42,708 bases of DNA, taken from Limimaricola sp041580155 (lineage in GTDB: Bacteria > Pseudomonadota > Alphaproteobacteria > Rhodobacterales > Rhodobacteraceae). This document shows, one piece after another, positions 24,741 through 32,587 of this stretch. The stretch lies in assembly GCA_041580155.1 (NCBI GenBank), contig JBFGEI010000002.1:1-42708 (forward strand), given 5' to 3'. The translations under genes were made by a program, and so were the position numbers. Under the pieces are notes generated by a model. It searched no databases. It was not told the origin of the DNA and saw only the letters and a list, made by a program, of their open reading frames with translations. Each line of letters opens with the position of its first letter. Within the stretch, counting starts at the first letter, position 1.

Positions 24741-25594
24741 TCGACCGCCCCCTCCACGCACAGCACCGAACCTTCGAAGCGGCAGCCGTCGCCCGGAGCG
24801 GTATAGGCGATCCAGTCGACATCCATCGCCAACGTGGTCCCCGGCGGCGGCGCGTCGAACCTGCCCATCCAGTCGGTCAGGCTGTCGGTGCTCCAATGGC
24901 TCAGGAAGATCTTCTGCGGCGTGATCGGCAGGTCGACGCCGCCCTTGCCGCTGGCCTCGTGGACCAGAACACCATCGACGAACCAACGAATCCGGTCTTG
25001 TTCCCAGACGAAGGAATAGGTGTGGAACGCGTCATCCGTCGCCACCACCAGCGGCACGCTGGTGCCGTGGTGCTCCTCGCCCGAGGTGAAGCTGTTGACG
25101 CTGACCGCGCCGGTGTCGCGGGTCAGAACCTCGAAGTCGATCTCGTCATGCGGCGCGCCGTGTACCGGGCCGATATAGGTGAAGAACGCGGCATTCAGCC
25201 CCGACCCGGTGCCGGTGCGCAGCCGCGCCTCGAAGGTGCCGTAGCCGAACCGGTCGTTGGTCTGGATCTCGCCGCAGATATAGGCCGGATCGGCGGCGCC
25301 GGAGGCGCGCATCTCGAGCGCGGCGAGGCCGTCGGCGACATCGATCGCCTGGCGCGACCAGGTACAGTTCTGGTGCGCCCCGTTGGTCCAGCCTTCCGAG
25401 ACGTACCAGCGGTCTTCGTCGAACCGGTCGAAGTCGTCGTGAAAGCTGCCGCCGAGCGGCGGCTCGTCCGGCGGCGTGGCCGGGGTGTCCCCGGCGGCCA
25501 GCACCTGCGCCGACCCGCCCCAAATCAGCGCCGCACAGGCCGCGCCGCGGACCGTCAGGGAAAGCGCCGCGACGGCACGTTCTGCAATTGCCAT
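24737..25594 (-). CDS. exoK: Secreted family 16 beta-glycanase, ExoK-like
   Basis: A 285-residue protein with an N-terminal signal peptide (residues 1 to about 33, ending VLAAGD). It then has the GH16 jelly roll: NGAHQNCTWS, FGYGTFEARLRTGTGSG, catalytic HDEIDFEVL (ExDxxE) and FHTYSFVWEQDRIRWFVDG. ExoK of Sinorhizobium cleaves nascent succinoglycan to control chain length, and a similar role is likely here. GGAGAGG lies five bases before the ATG (25592-25594), favouring it over one at 25618. A C-terminal Cys pair (GCRFEGSVLC) may form a disulphide. Co-translated with the polymerase gene. Confidence 0.85.
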   Translation of the reverse strand: MAIAERAVAALSLTVRGAACAALIWGGSAQVLAAGDTPATPPDEPPLGGSFHDDFDRFDEDRWYVSEGWTNGAHQNCTWSRQAIDVADGLAALEMRASGAADPAYICGEIQTNDRFGYGTFEARLRTGTGSGLNAAFFTYIGPVHGAPHDEIDFEVLTRDTGAVSVNSFTSGEEHHGTSVPLVVATDDAFHTYSFVWEQDRIRWFVDGVLVHEASGKGGVDLPITPQKIFLSHWSTDSLTDWMGRFDAPPPGTTLAMDVDWIAYTAPGDGCRFEGSVLCVEGAVE

Positions 25595-25850
25595 TTTGCC
25601 TCTCCAATGCCGTCGCATCGCCGATTACAGATCATTCCGCTCGACGTCTCCAGAAATGTACCATCTCTAGGGCGACGGGCGTGACATCTTCCTGCATTGC
25701 TCTCAACACCTCGGACATGCAACCCAACCGACACATCACGAAGCAGCGTGCAGCACCGATACGGCGCCGGACCGCGGCAACAGCCCGATCTTCCGGCACA
25801 ACTTCGCCGACCCCACCCCGCCGCGCACGCCAAAACATGGAACCGAACCG

Positions 25851-27167
25851 ATGAATTCTGCGTCCCAGCATCCGACCCCGACCGACACGGCCGGTGCGCC
25901 GAGCGTGCCCGGCCGCATTACCGTGGTGATGGCGAACCACCGTGGCGCGGCCTGGCTTGGTCAGGCGATCGACTCGGTGCTGATGCAAAGCCACGCCGAC
26001 CTTGAACTCATCGTATCGGACGACGCCTCGGGCGACGGCAGCGCCGGCATTGTGCGCGCCGCCGCGGCCCGCGACCCGCGGGTCCGGCTGATCGAGGCCG
26101 ACAGCAACGCGGGACCCTCGGTGGCGCGCAACCGCGGGCTGGACGCCGCGACCGGCGACTGGATCGCCGTGGTCGATTCCGACGACCTGATCCACCCGCA
26201 ACGCTTCGAGCGCCTGCTGGACGCCGCGGCGCGCCACGCCGCCGACATGGTCGCCGACGACATGGTGCTGTTCGGCGATACCCCCGGAGTCGGCGGACGC
26301 ACGCTGCTTGGGCCGATGCGGATGGCAGACGCGCTGGTGGTAGACACCACCCGCTATGTCCGCTCCAACGGCGGCAAACCTGACACGCCGTCGCTGGGCT
26401 ATCTGAAGCCGCTGATCCGCCGGTCGCTGATCGGCGATCTGCGCTACGATCCGAAGGTCAGGATCGGCGAGGATTACGACTTCTATCTAAAGCTGCTGAT
26501 CCGCGGCGGCCGGTTCGTCGTGCTGCCCGAACCTCTCTACCTGTACCGTCGGCACAGCAGCTCGCTGTCGCACCGGCTGTCGGTCGCGACGCTGGAACCA
26601 CTTTTGGCCGCGCATGTCACCTTGGCCGGGACCCTGGCCGCGTCCGACGGGCAACTGGTCGAAGCGATGGACGAGCGCCGGCGCGATCTTGAAGCAGCGC
26701 TGCGCTACGAACGGCTGGTGGCGGCGCTGAAGGCCCGCGACGCGGCCGGCGCCGGGCGTCTGCTGGCGCGGCACCCTGCCCTGCTGGCGCCGCTGGTCCG
26801 CAGCCTGTCGGAGCGTCTGCGCCGTCGAAAGACCGCGCAGGCCTCGGGCACCCCGACACCGCTGACGCTGGATCTGTCGACCCGGGCCGGCAGCGCAGCC
26901 GGGCGGCACATCGCACTGCCGCCGATCGCCGCGGCGGGCAGCGCCGACAGCGCCCGCTGGCTGGCCGTCGCCGCAGAACTGTCCGAGCTTTCGGCGCGGC
27001 ATCGCCTTGATTTGCAGGCAGTCGGCGCCGAGGGGCTGTTCGCGCTCGGCATGGTGCCGGTGTGGCGCAGCGCCTGCCTCAGCCTCGACCCGTCAGAGGC
27101 CGAGCGGCTGCGTCACCTGATCCCCGAGGGCACGACGCTGCAGCTGACCGGTCGCTCGGCCGCCTGA
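25851..27167 (+). CDS. Family 2 glycosyltransferase, ExoO-like
   Basis: A 438-residue GT-A enzyme. A short N-terminal tail precedes ITVVMANHRGAAWLGQAIDSVL; ASGDGSAG and AGPSVARNRGLD follow, and the metal-binding DxD is DSD at residues 109-111. Residues 170-230 have LGYLKPLIRR and RIGEDYDFYLKLLIRGG, a pattern I associate with ExoO, which adds a glucose to the succinoglycan repeat. The last 170 residues (from about 265) are a helical and beta tail of unknown role not present in the paralogue at 27175-28152. It is transcribed alone, facing the paralogue with only seven bases between stop codons. Confidence 0.82.
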   Translation: MNSASQHPTPTDTAGAPSVPGRITVVMANHRGAAWLGQAIDSVLMQSHADLELIVSDDASGDGSAGIVRAAAARDPRVRLIEADSNAGPSVARNRGLDAATGDWIAVVDSDDLIHPQRFERLLDAAARHAADMVADDMVLFGDTPGVGGRTLLGPMRMADALVVDTTRYVRSNGGKPDTPSLGYLKPLIRRSLIGDLRYDPKVRIGEDYDFYLKLLIRGGRFVVLPEPLYLYRRHSSSLSHRLSVATLEPLLAAHVTLAGTLAASDGQLVEAMDERRRDLEAALRYERLVAALKARDAAGAGRLLARHPALLAPLVRSLSERLRRRKTAQASGTPTPLTLDLSTRAGSAAGRHIALPPIAAAGSADSARWLAVAAELSELSARHRLDLQAVGAEGLFALGMVPVWRSACLSLDPSEAERLRHLIPEGTTLQLTGRSAA

Positions 27168-27174
27168 CCCCGTG

Positions 27175-28152
27175 CTAGCGCTTGGGCTGCAACAGCAGCC
27201 TTTGCGCGACCGGGGCGACCTTGGCGACCGGCGCGAAGTGGTCGCGATACTTGTCGCGGGCGATGCCGGACACCACCGGCCAGGCGCGATGCGGTGGCCA
27301 CAGGGCGTATCCGGCCGCGGCCGCCAGACCTTTTTCGGATTTGCAGTCGAGGAAGGCGCGCAACAGGTGCTTCGCTTCGGTCTGCCGTGCGTGCCGCGCG
27401 ATTTCGCGGCGCGCCTCGCTGCCCAGCCCCTGCTGCGCAAGGTGCCGTCGCGACGCCGCCGCCAACTCCTTGAGATCGCCGGTCCGGTGCCGCCCGCTCA
27501 GCGACCCCGGCCGCACGATCGCGGCGTAGCCGACCTGCCGGGTCAGCACGAAACGGGCACCGCGCAACAGCATCCGCATGTACAGGTCGTAGTCTTCGCC
27601 AAGCCACATCGATTCATCGTAGCGCAGCTGGTGCCGATCAAGGAAATCCCGAGACATCAGCGGCTTGAGAAACCCAAGTTCACCGCGCGACACGGCACTC
27701 TCGAGATTACCGCGGGCGAATTCCGCGACGTCGATGCGTTCGAAATCGACCGGGCCTGTATCGACCTTCGGATCCGCGGCTCGGCCTTCCGGCAGGAAAA
27801 CGATGTTGTCGGCGGCAAGGTCCCATCCCGGCTCGGCCAGCAGCCGCGCGAAGCGACCCGGCAACAGGAAGTCGTCGGCATCCAGGATCGCGACATAGGG
27901 CGCCCTGGTCGATGCCAACGCCGCGTTGCGCGCGGCCGAGGGGCCAAGATTGCTGGTCAGGCGTTGGACCTGCAACCGGCCGCTGCCGTCGTCGCAGTGC
28001 TGCGCCAGTTCGGCGGTCGCGTCGGTAGACGCGTCGTCGATCACCGCCACCTCGATGACCTCCGGTTCGGCCAGCGCCGAGCGGACGGCACGGCCGATCG
28101 TCGCCTGCGCGTTGCGCGCCGCGATGATGATGCAGACACCCTTGTCGTTCAT
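27175..28152 (-). CDS. Family 2 glycosyltransferase, ExoO-like paralogue
   Basis: A 325-residue GT-A enzyme: VCIIIAARNAQATIGRAV, then IDDASTDATAE, LGPSAARNAAL and the DxD motif DAD at 91-93. The acceptor-side block GFLKPLMSRDFL and GEDYDLYMRMLLRGA parallels the neighbour at 25851-27167, so the two are paralogues. Its start overlaps the stop of the NTP_transf_5-type gene by four bases (ATGA), so the pair is co-translated. Two roles are open: a sugar transferase of the exopolysaccharide repeat unit (favoured by similarity) or a tailoring enzyme acting with the nucleotidyltransferase on the lasso peptide encoded divergently. Confidence 0.8.
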   Translation of the reverse strand: MNDKGVCIIIAARNAQATIGRAVRSALAEPEVIEVAVIDDASTDATAELAQHCDDGSGRLQVQRLTSNLGPSAARNAALASTRAPYVAILDADDFLLPGRFARLLAEPGWDLAADNIVFLPEGRAADPKVDTGPVDFERIDVAEFARGNLESAVSRGELGFLKPLMSRDFLDRHQLRYDESMWLGEDYDLYMRMLLRGARFVLTRQVGYAAIVRPGSLSGRHRTGDLKELAAASRRHLAQQGLGSEARREIARHARQTEAKHLLRAFLDCKSEKGLAAAAGYALWPPHRAWPVVSGIARDKYRDHFAPVAKVAPVAQRLLLQPKR

Positions 28153-29282
28153 TTCTGCTTCTCTTTCCGTGCCGTGGCCGCAATCCGCAGGCTGAGCAAT
28201 CGCCTGAAAACCTCCGATCCGCCAGCCCGACCGGCCTCGGCCCCGAAACGCAGCGGAGATCTGCCGCATAGCGCCCAGAGAACCTCGCGGCGCCGTGGCC
28301 GCGGCAGGTCCGGCTCCCATGGTGTCAACACCAGCCGCAGCAGCAGATCCGACTGGACCTGGCGCAGCGGATTGGCGCCGCTGGACCAGCGGCCCGACGG
28401 CAGACCGAACAGCGCCTCGACGGCGTGGCACCCCAGCTCCAGGGTTTCGGCCAGCCCCTGCCGCCGCGCCTCGGCGCGCAACAGGTCCAGGTCCTCCGCG
28501 GTCAGCTTCCCGAGCGCCGCCCGCAGATCGACGACGTAGCCGCCGCAGGGCTCGTGACCGAACAGCGCCTTCACCACGCTGATCGCCGCGATCAAGCAGA
28601 TGTCCCGGGTCAGCGGCACCGCGTAATCGCGGCCCTCGAAGCTTTGCGACCGGGCCCGGTCTATCATCGCGTAGGCGTTGCGCGGGCTGGGCGATCCGGG
28701 CTGCTGCAACCGGTGGTGCAGATCGGCGACCGGTGCGCCGGGCGCGCGCTGATAGTGCTGTTCACCAAGAAAGGTCGACCACCAGGCTGCCATCTCGGCG
28801 CCCATCGGCTGCAGACCCGCCGCGCGCAGGCAGGCATCGGCCCGCAGCCGGTCGCGCGGCCTGACCAGAAGGTCGACGTCGCCGGCCGGTTTGGCCACAG
28901 GATCGCCGTACAGCACGAGCTGCTGCAACGGACCCTTGAAGTGCAGATGCCCGATGCCCTCGGCCTGCAACAGCGCGTCGATCTCCGACGCCAGCGCCAG
29001 GCTTTGCCGATTCAGCACCCAGCTCTGCAACCGGAGCCGATCGAGCCAGCCGAGGATCGGCGCGCAGCTTTCGGGGATCGCGTCGCGCTGCCGCAGCAGG
29101 AACAGCGACACCTTGTTGAGCCGCGCCAGTTCGAACAGCCGGGTCGGGTCGACCGGCGCCGTGCCGGACTGCGGCGGTTCGGCGTCGCCGGTCTCGCGGG
29201 CCAGCACCCGGCGCAGGACGGCGACCTCGGGGCCGCAATCCTGGCCGAGCACCCGCGTAAATTGTGCAGCTTCGAACGTCAC
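28149..29282 (-). CDS. Nucleotidyltransferase family protein (NTP_transf_5 type)
   Basis: A 377-residue protein of the uncharacterised nucleotidyltransferase family often found in peptide natural-product clusters. The core is HLHFKGPLQQ (K116) followed by KPAGDVDLLVRP, whose two Asp (about 135 and 137) are the metal-binding pair; the rest is mostly helical. GTG at 29280-29282 is taken as start because GGGAG lies eight bases upstream; a TTG four codons earlier is possible. A homologue in the pseudomycoidin lasso cluster has been linked to glycosylation of the phosphate on the peptide (recalled from the literature). Here it faces the lasso operon across a 373-base region and overlaps a glycosyltransferase gene. 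Confidence 0.75.
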   Translation of the reverse strand: MTFEAAQFTRVLGQDCGPEVAVLRRVLARETGDAEPPQSGTAPVDPTRLFELARLNKVSLFLLRQRDAIPESCAPILGWLDRLRLQSWVLNRQSLALASEIDALLQAEGIGHLHFKGPLQQLVLYGDPVAKPAGDVDLLVRPRDRLRADACLRAAGLQPMGAEMAAWWSTFLGEQHYQRAPGAPVADLHHRLQQPGSPSPRNAYAMIDRARSQSFEGRDYAVPLTRDICLIAAISVVKALFGHEPCGGYVVDLRAALGKLTAEDLDLLRAEARRQGLAETLELGCHAVEALFGLPSGRWSSGANPLRQVQSDLLLRLVLTPWEPDLPRPRRREVLWALCGRSPLRFGAEAGRAGGSEVFRRLLSLRIAATARKEKQK

Positions 29283-29655
29283 GTCATCTCCCAAGAACCA
29301 CTGCGGAACTGCCTTTGAATTGCCTCAATTCAACCCACAGCTCCGAATCGAATGGCCGCCAACGCCAAAACGAGATTGAATTTCCACGAGACCGGCCATC
29401 CTCAGCCCCAGGCACAGCCCGTCTGCCCATTTTTTAGGCAGTCCTGATGTGGATTTTTTTGGGCATTGTCATCTTCTTGACACAATACTGTCCACGTTTC
29501 GGAGCAGATGGCGGTTTAATCTCCAATAAATCAGTGAGGCGGTGCAATCCTTAACTTTTGACGCAGCATCGGACCATTGACGATCCCTGAATTCGCACCA
29601 ATATCGCTGAAGGCATCAAGCCGTAACCCGTATTCCTGTTTAAGGATCTGAAGCA
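29283..29655. promoter_or_regulatory. AT-richer divergent control region of the lasso operon
   Basis: These 373 bases lie between the divergent nucleotidyltransferase and lasso precursor genes and hold no gene-like frame. T-rich runs (29426-29431 and 29454-29460) stand out. A TTGACA hexamer occurs at 29477-29482, but no good -10 follows at 16-18 bases. TTAA-N7-TAAA at 29516-29530 is one base short of the CtrA consensus. AAGGAT lies nine bases before the precursor ATG. Confidence 0.5.
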
Positions 29656-29793
29656 ATGACCAACCGCTACGAAACCCCGACCCTCACCGTCCACGGCGCT
29701 CTCGAGTCGCTGACCCAGGGCACCCAGAACGGCCAGTCGACCGACGCGCTCTTCGCGTCCGACACGCCCCGCGGCCAGCTGACCTTCTCGTAA
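29656..29793 (+). CDS. Lasso peptide precursor (A protein)
   Basis: A 45-residue ribosomal precursor. The leader holds Y5-E-T-P8-T-L10, the YxxPxL motif bound by the RRE protein of lasso systems. Thr20 fits the conserved Thr at the penultimate leader position, so cleavage is expected after Gln21. The core then starts with Gly22, and Asp30 is core residue 9, giving a nine-residue macrolactam ring GTQNGQSTD and a 15-residue tail (residues 31-45) ending TFS. By hand, the cyclised core has a monoisotopic mass near 2480.16 Da. The C-terminal Ser matches precursors phosphorylated by HPr-kinase-like enzymes, one of which is encoded downstream. Followed by a strong hairpin and then B1. Confidence 0.93.
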   Translation: MTNRYETPTLTVHGALESLTQGTQNGQSTDALFASDTPRGQLTFS

Positions 29794-29824
29794 GGCAGCT
29801 GCCTGCCAAGGCAGGTACGAAAAC

Positions 29825-29858
29825 AAGGCCGAGGCGGTTCTTCCCGCCTCGGCCTTTT
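29825..29858 (+). terminator. Strong terminator/attenuator between lasso precursor and B1
   Basis: AAGGCCGAGGCGG (29825-29837) pairs perfectly with CCGCCTCGGCCTT (29844-29856) over a six-base loop, followed by TT (four T in total at the 3' side). A smaller stem, CCTGCC/GGCAGG (29802-29815), precedes it. Its position after the precursor and before the enzyme genes would give much more precursor mRNA than enzyme mRNA, as in other lasso operons. Confidence 0.8.
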
Positions 29859-29877
29859 GTGGAAGTGATACCCCGAG

Positions 29878-30156
29878 ATGACAAACTCTGACCAGAAGTC
29901 CTTCTCCGCGGCCGTCGGATGCGTAGAGTGCGAATTTGGTGGCGGCGTTGCGATACTCGATACCAGATCGAACATGTACTACAGCATGAACGAGGTTGGT
30001 CGCTTCATCTGGCAGCAGGTGCAGACCCCTGCCACCCCCTCCACCATCACAAAATTGGTCGCCGACGAGTTCGAGGTCGACCCTTCGGTCTGCGGTCCCG
30101 ATGTAGATCGCCTCTTGGCGTCGCTCGAGTCCAACGGCCTAGTGAAATGTACATGA
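29878..30156 (+). CDS. Lasso peptide leader-recognition protein B1 (PqqD-like RRE)
   Basis: A 92-residue PqqD-family protein, the stand-alone RiPP recognition element of a split B system. After a short N-terminus come GGVAILDTRSNMYYSMNEVG, the beta-hairpin and helix typical of PqqD (L-D-xxxxxYYxLNxxG), then FIWQQV and a C-terminal winged-helix part with VDRLLASLESNGLV. It binds the leader YxxPxL motif and presents the precursor to B2 and C. Its stop overlaps the B2 start (ATGA). Codon use is less GC-rich than in the exo genes. Confidence 0.92.
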   Translation: MTNSDQKSFSAAVGCVECEFGGGVAILDTRSNMYYSMNEVGRFIWQQVQTPATPSTITKLVADEFEVDPSVCGPDVDRLLASLESNGLVKCT

Positions 30157-30692
30157 GCGGCAACGCGGATTCTCGCCCGGAGCATCCCGATGTCGGCCGG
30201 CCAGCTATGGCACAGCGCCGCCGCAGCCTTGCCAGCCTGACCTCCTCCGAGCGCCGCCTGATGGTTCGCGCGCTGACCACCGTGGCCCGCATTCGCGTTG
30301 CGCTCTGGGCCAAGAGATTTGCCAGCATAAGGTCGCAGATCGTCGATCTTGAGGCCACTGCACCGGCTGCGCTGGACGATCTGCGTCAGATCGCCTGGTC
30401 GGTGACGGCGACCGCCAAACTCGTGCCCCAAGCAACGTGTCTCACTCAGGCGCTTGCCGGCCAAACGCTTCTGGCGCAGCGCGGTTTGGCTTCTACCGTG
30501 CAGCTCTCGATTTCCCAAAATACCGGCACGGATCTGCGGCCCCATGCCTGGCTGCTGTCCGACGACATCATCGTGCTTGGCGGAACACGGGACGAGTACG
30601 TCCGGCACCGGCCGCTGGCCGACTACAGCAGTGCTGTATTTGCTGCCAGTACCCCCGACTTCGAGACATCGAGCAGACCGCAAGTTTCATGA
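30153..30692 (+). CDS. Lasso peptide leader peptidase B2 (transglutaminase-like)
   Basis: A 179-residue cysteine protease of the Transglut_core3 type that removes the leader peptide. The nucleophile is C96 in QATCLTQALAGQTLL and the base is H131 in LRPHAWLLSDD; an Asp shortly after (137 or 138, or one further on) would complete the triad. The first 85 residues are helical, with ERRLMVRALTTVARIRVAL, as in other B2 proteins. It overlaps B1 and C by four bases each, which supports the start at 30153. Confidence 0.92.
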   Translation: MSGNADSRPEHPDVGRPAMAQRRRSLASLTSSERRLMVRALTTVARIRVALWAKRFASIRSQIVDLEATAPAALDDLRQIAWSVTATAKLVPQATCLTQALAGQTLLAQRGLASTVQLSISQNTGTDLRPHAWLLSDDIIVLGGTRDEYVRHRPLADYSSAVFAASTPDFETSSRPQVS

Positions 30693-32587
30693 GCGGGTTT
30701 GCGGTTCAATTTCAAAGGCGCAGCGGATATTCCGATGCGCAGTCGCAGGCCGATGCGATGCTTGACGCCATGGCGCATCGCGCGCGCGATGGGCGCCGCA
30801 TCTGCATCGACGGCCCTGTCGCGCTTGGCCAGGCGCTGACCTGCCACACTCCGGATGACAGCCTTGGCCCGTGGCAACTTCGCAACGACGGACCGATACT
30901 TACCGGCGTCATCAGGCTGTGGAACGCCGACGAACTGAGACAGCTCCTGAACTCTCCGACGGCATCGGACCATGAGCTGGTGCTGATGGCCTATGATCGG
31001 TGGGGTGCGGATTTTGGCGCGCGGTTGGAAGGCGACTACGCCTTGGCTCTGTGGGATCGGACCAAGCGCCGGTTGGTCTGCCTGCGCGACCTGTTCGGTA
31101 TCAAGCCGATGTTCTACCGCGTTACCTCCGAAGCGTTTTCTTGCGCCAACGAACTTGGCGCGGTCGGGTTTCTCGAGGCGGCCGAACCTGACCCGGTCTG
31201 GGTTGCCGAATACCTGTCCGGAGAAAACACGGAGCCGACCCGTACCGGATTTCTCGGGGTCTACCGGCTTGAAGCGGGATACCGGCTGATCGTTACCAGC
31301 GACCGACTCGAGATAGATCAGGTCCGGACTTTGCCCGAGATGCCTGTCTCGGCACCGTCACCGGATGATTTTCCCAATGCGCTGCGGACCGCAATCAGCA
31401 CCGCGGTGGCAAAAAGGATCGACGCACCACGGCCGGGCGGCCTTCTCAGTGGCGGGCTCGACTCAAGTTCGTTGTCGCTGCTGGCTGATCGACAGATCGG
31501 TGGTGGCTACCCGGTGTTCTCGATGGTGTTTCCGGGCTACCCGACGATGGACGAAACGGCGCATCTGGACGCGGTCCTGGCCGCCGGAAACTTCGCGGCG
31601 CATCGCATCGAACTGCCGGCGACGGGCGTGTTCGACGATCTGGAGGTGGCGCTGGATGAACAGCATCAGCCGGTCCAGGCCTACGGGCTGCGCGTCCTCC
31701 GCGGTCTCGTCGCCGAAGCCGGCGCGGCCGGTGTTTCGGTGCTGATTGACGGGCACGGCGGCGACGAAGTGATCGCCAGCGGTCTCAACCGGCTGAACGA
31801 ACTTGCCGGCGAAGGCCGCTATGTCGAGATGCTGCGTGGCGTTGTCGCCGCCGCACCACAATACGGAATGGCCGCGTCCGACGTCGCACTGATCCTGCTC
31901 GCGTCATCCGCCAAGTCACGGTTGCTGCGCCGGATCGCCGGACGCATGAAGCGGGCCCAGAATACCACGGCCTGGCGCAGTTTGGTCGATGCCGATCTGG
32001 TCGCGCGCACAGGACTTGTGGCTCGGGTTCAGGCGGTGCATTCCGACCGGCCGCTAAGCCATGGTGAGAACGCCGAGTATCAGCGGCATCGCACGTTGCT
32101 TTCCGGCGCAAAGATACAGGAAGGCTTCGAGGTCCTCGATAATATTTCGGCGCGGCACGCCATCGAACCCCGGTACCCTTTCTTCGACTGCGACGTCGTG
32201 GCCCTGTGCATGGCGCAACCGGCATCGCAGAAGTTTCGCGACGGTCTGCCGCGCGCCCTTCTGCGCCGTGCCATGGCCGGCGTGCTGCCCGAAAAGGTCC
32301 GGCTGCGGCGTGACAAGGTGAACTTCCTGCCGTCGCTGATCGCCGGGCTGCGCGGTGACGCGACCGGGCGCGTCGCGGCGCTCCGCCGCGGCGATGTCAC
32401 GCGGCTCCAAGGCTATGTGAACCTGGAAACGCTGCGGGACGACATCGCGCGGCTTGACGGCAAGGGCGCCGAGCCCGACATCAACACCGCCGCCCATATC
32501 TGGCGCGCGGTATGGCTGGCCGCTTGGCTCGAACGGCTCGAGGCCAGCAACGCGCGTCGGATCCCGGACCTGAGGACGACCGCATGA
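30689..32587 (+). CDS. Lasso peptide cyclase C (asparagine-synthetase-like)
   Basis: A 632-residue ATP-dependent enzyme that adenylates the Asp30 side chain of the precursor and closes the isopeptide bond to the new N-terminal Gly22. Residues 1-200 resemble the glutaminase domain (LEGDYALALWDRTKRRLVCLRDLFGIKPMFY in outline), but the N-terminus is MSGF without the Cys nucleophile, as expected of lasso cyclases. The synthetase half carries the PP-loop SGGLDSSS (about residues 254-261) and IDGHGGDEVIASG. Overlaps with B2 and the kinase gene are four bases each. Confidence 0.93.
   Translation: MSGFAVQFQRRSGYSDAQSQADAMLDAMAHRARDGRRICIDGPVALGQALTCHTPDDSLGPWQLRNDGPILTGVIRLWNADELRQLLNSPTASDHELVLMAYDRWGADFGARLEGDYALALWDRTKRRLVCLRDLFGIKPMFYRVTSEAFSCANELGAVGFLEAAEPDPVWVAEYLSGENTEPTRTGFLGVYRLEAGYRLIVTSDRLEIDQVRTLPEMPVSAPSPDDFPNALRTAISTAVAKRIDAPRPGGLLSGGLDSSSLSLLADRQIGGGYPVFSMVFPGYPTMDETAHLDAVLAAGNFAAHRIELPATGVFDDLEVALDEQHQPVQAYGLRVLRGLVAEAGAAGVSVLIDGHGGDEVIASGLNRLNELAGEGRYVEMLRGVVAAAPQYGMAASDVALILLASSAKSRLLRRIAGRMKRAQNTTAWRSLVDADLVARTGLVARVQAVHSDRPLSHGENAEYQRHRTLLSGAKIQEGFEVLDNISARHAIEPRYPFFDCDVVALCMAQPASQKFRDGLPRALLRRAMAGVLPEKVRLRRDKVNFLPSLIAGLRGDATGRVAALRRGDVTRLQGYVNLETLRDDIARLDGKGAEPDINTAAHIWRAVWLAAWLERLEASNARRIPDLRTTA

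Noticed and set aside
29477..29482. TTGACA as a -35 element of the lasso promoter
   Set aside because: No acceptable -10 hexamer at 16-18 bases spacing, so no promoter is claimed.
29656..29793. Alternative lasso core beginning at Asn25 with Thr23 as penultimate leader residue
   Set aside because: Asn is not an accepted first core residue, and the ring would have only six members; Gly22-Asp30 fits both rules.
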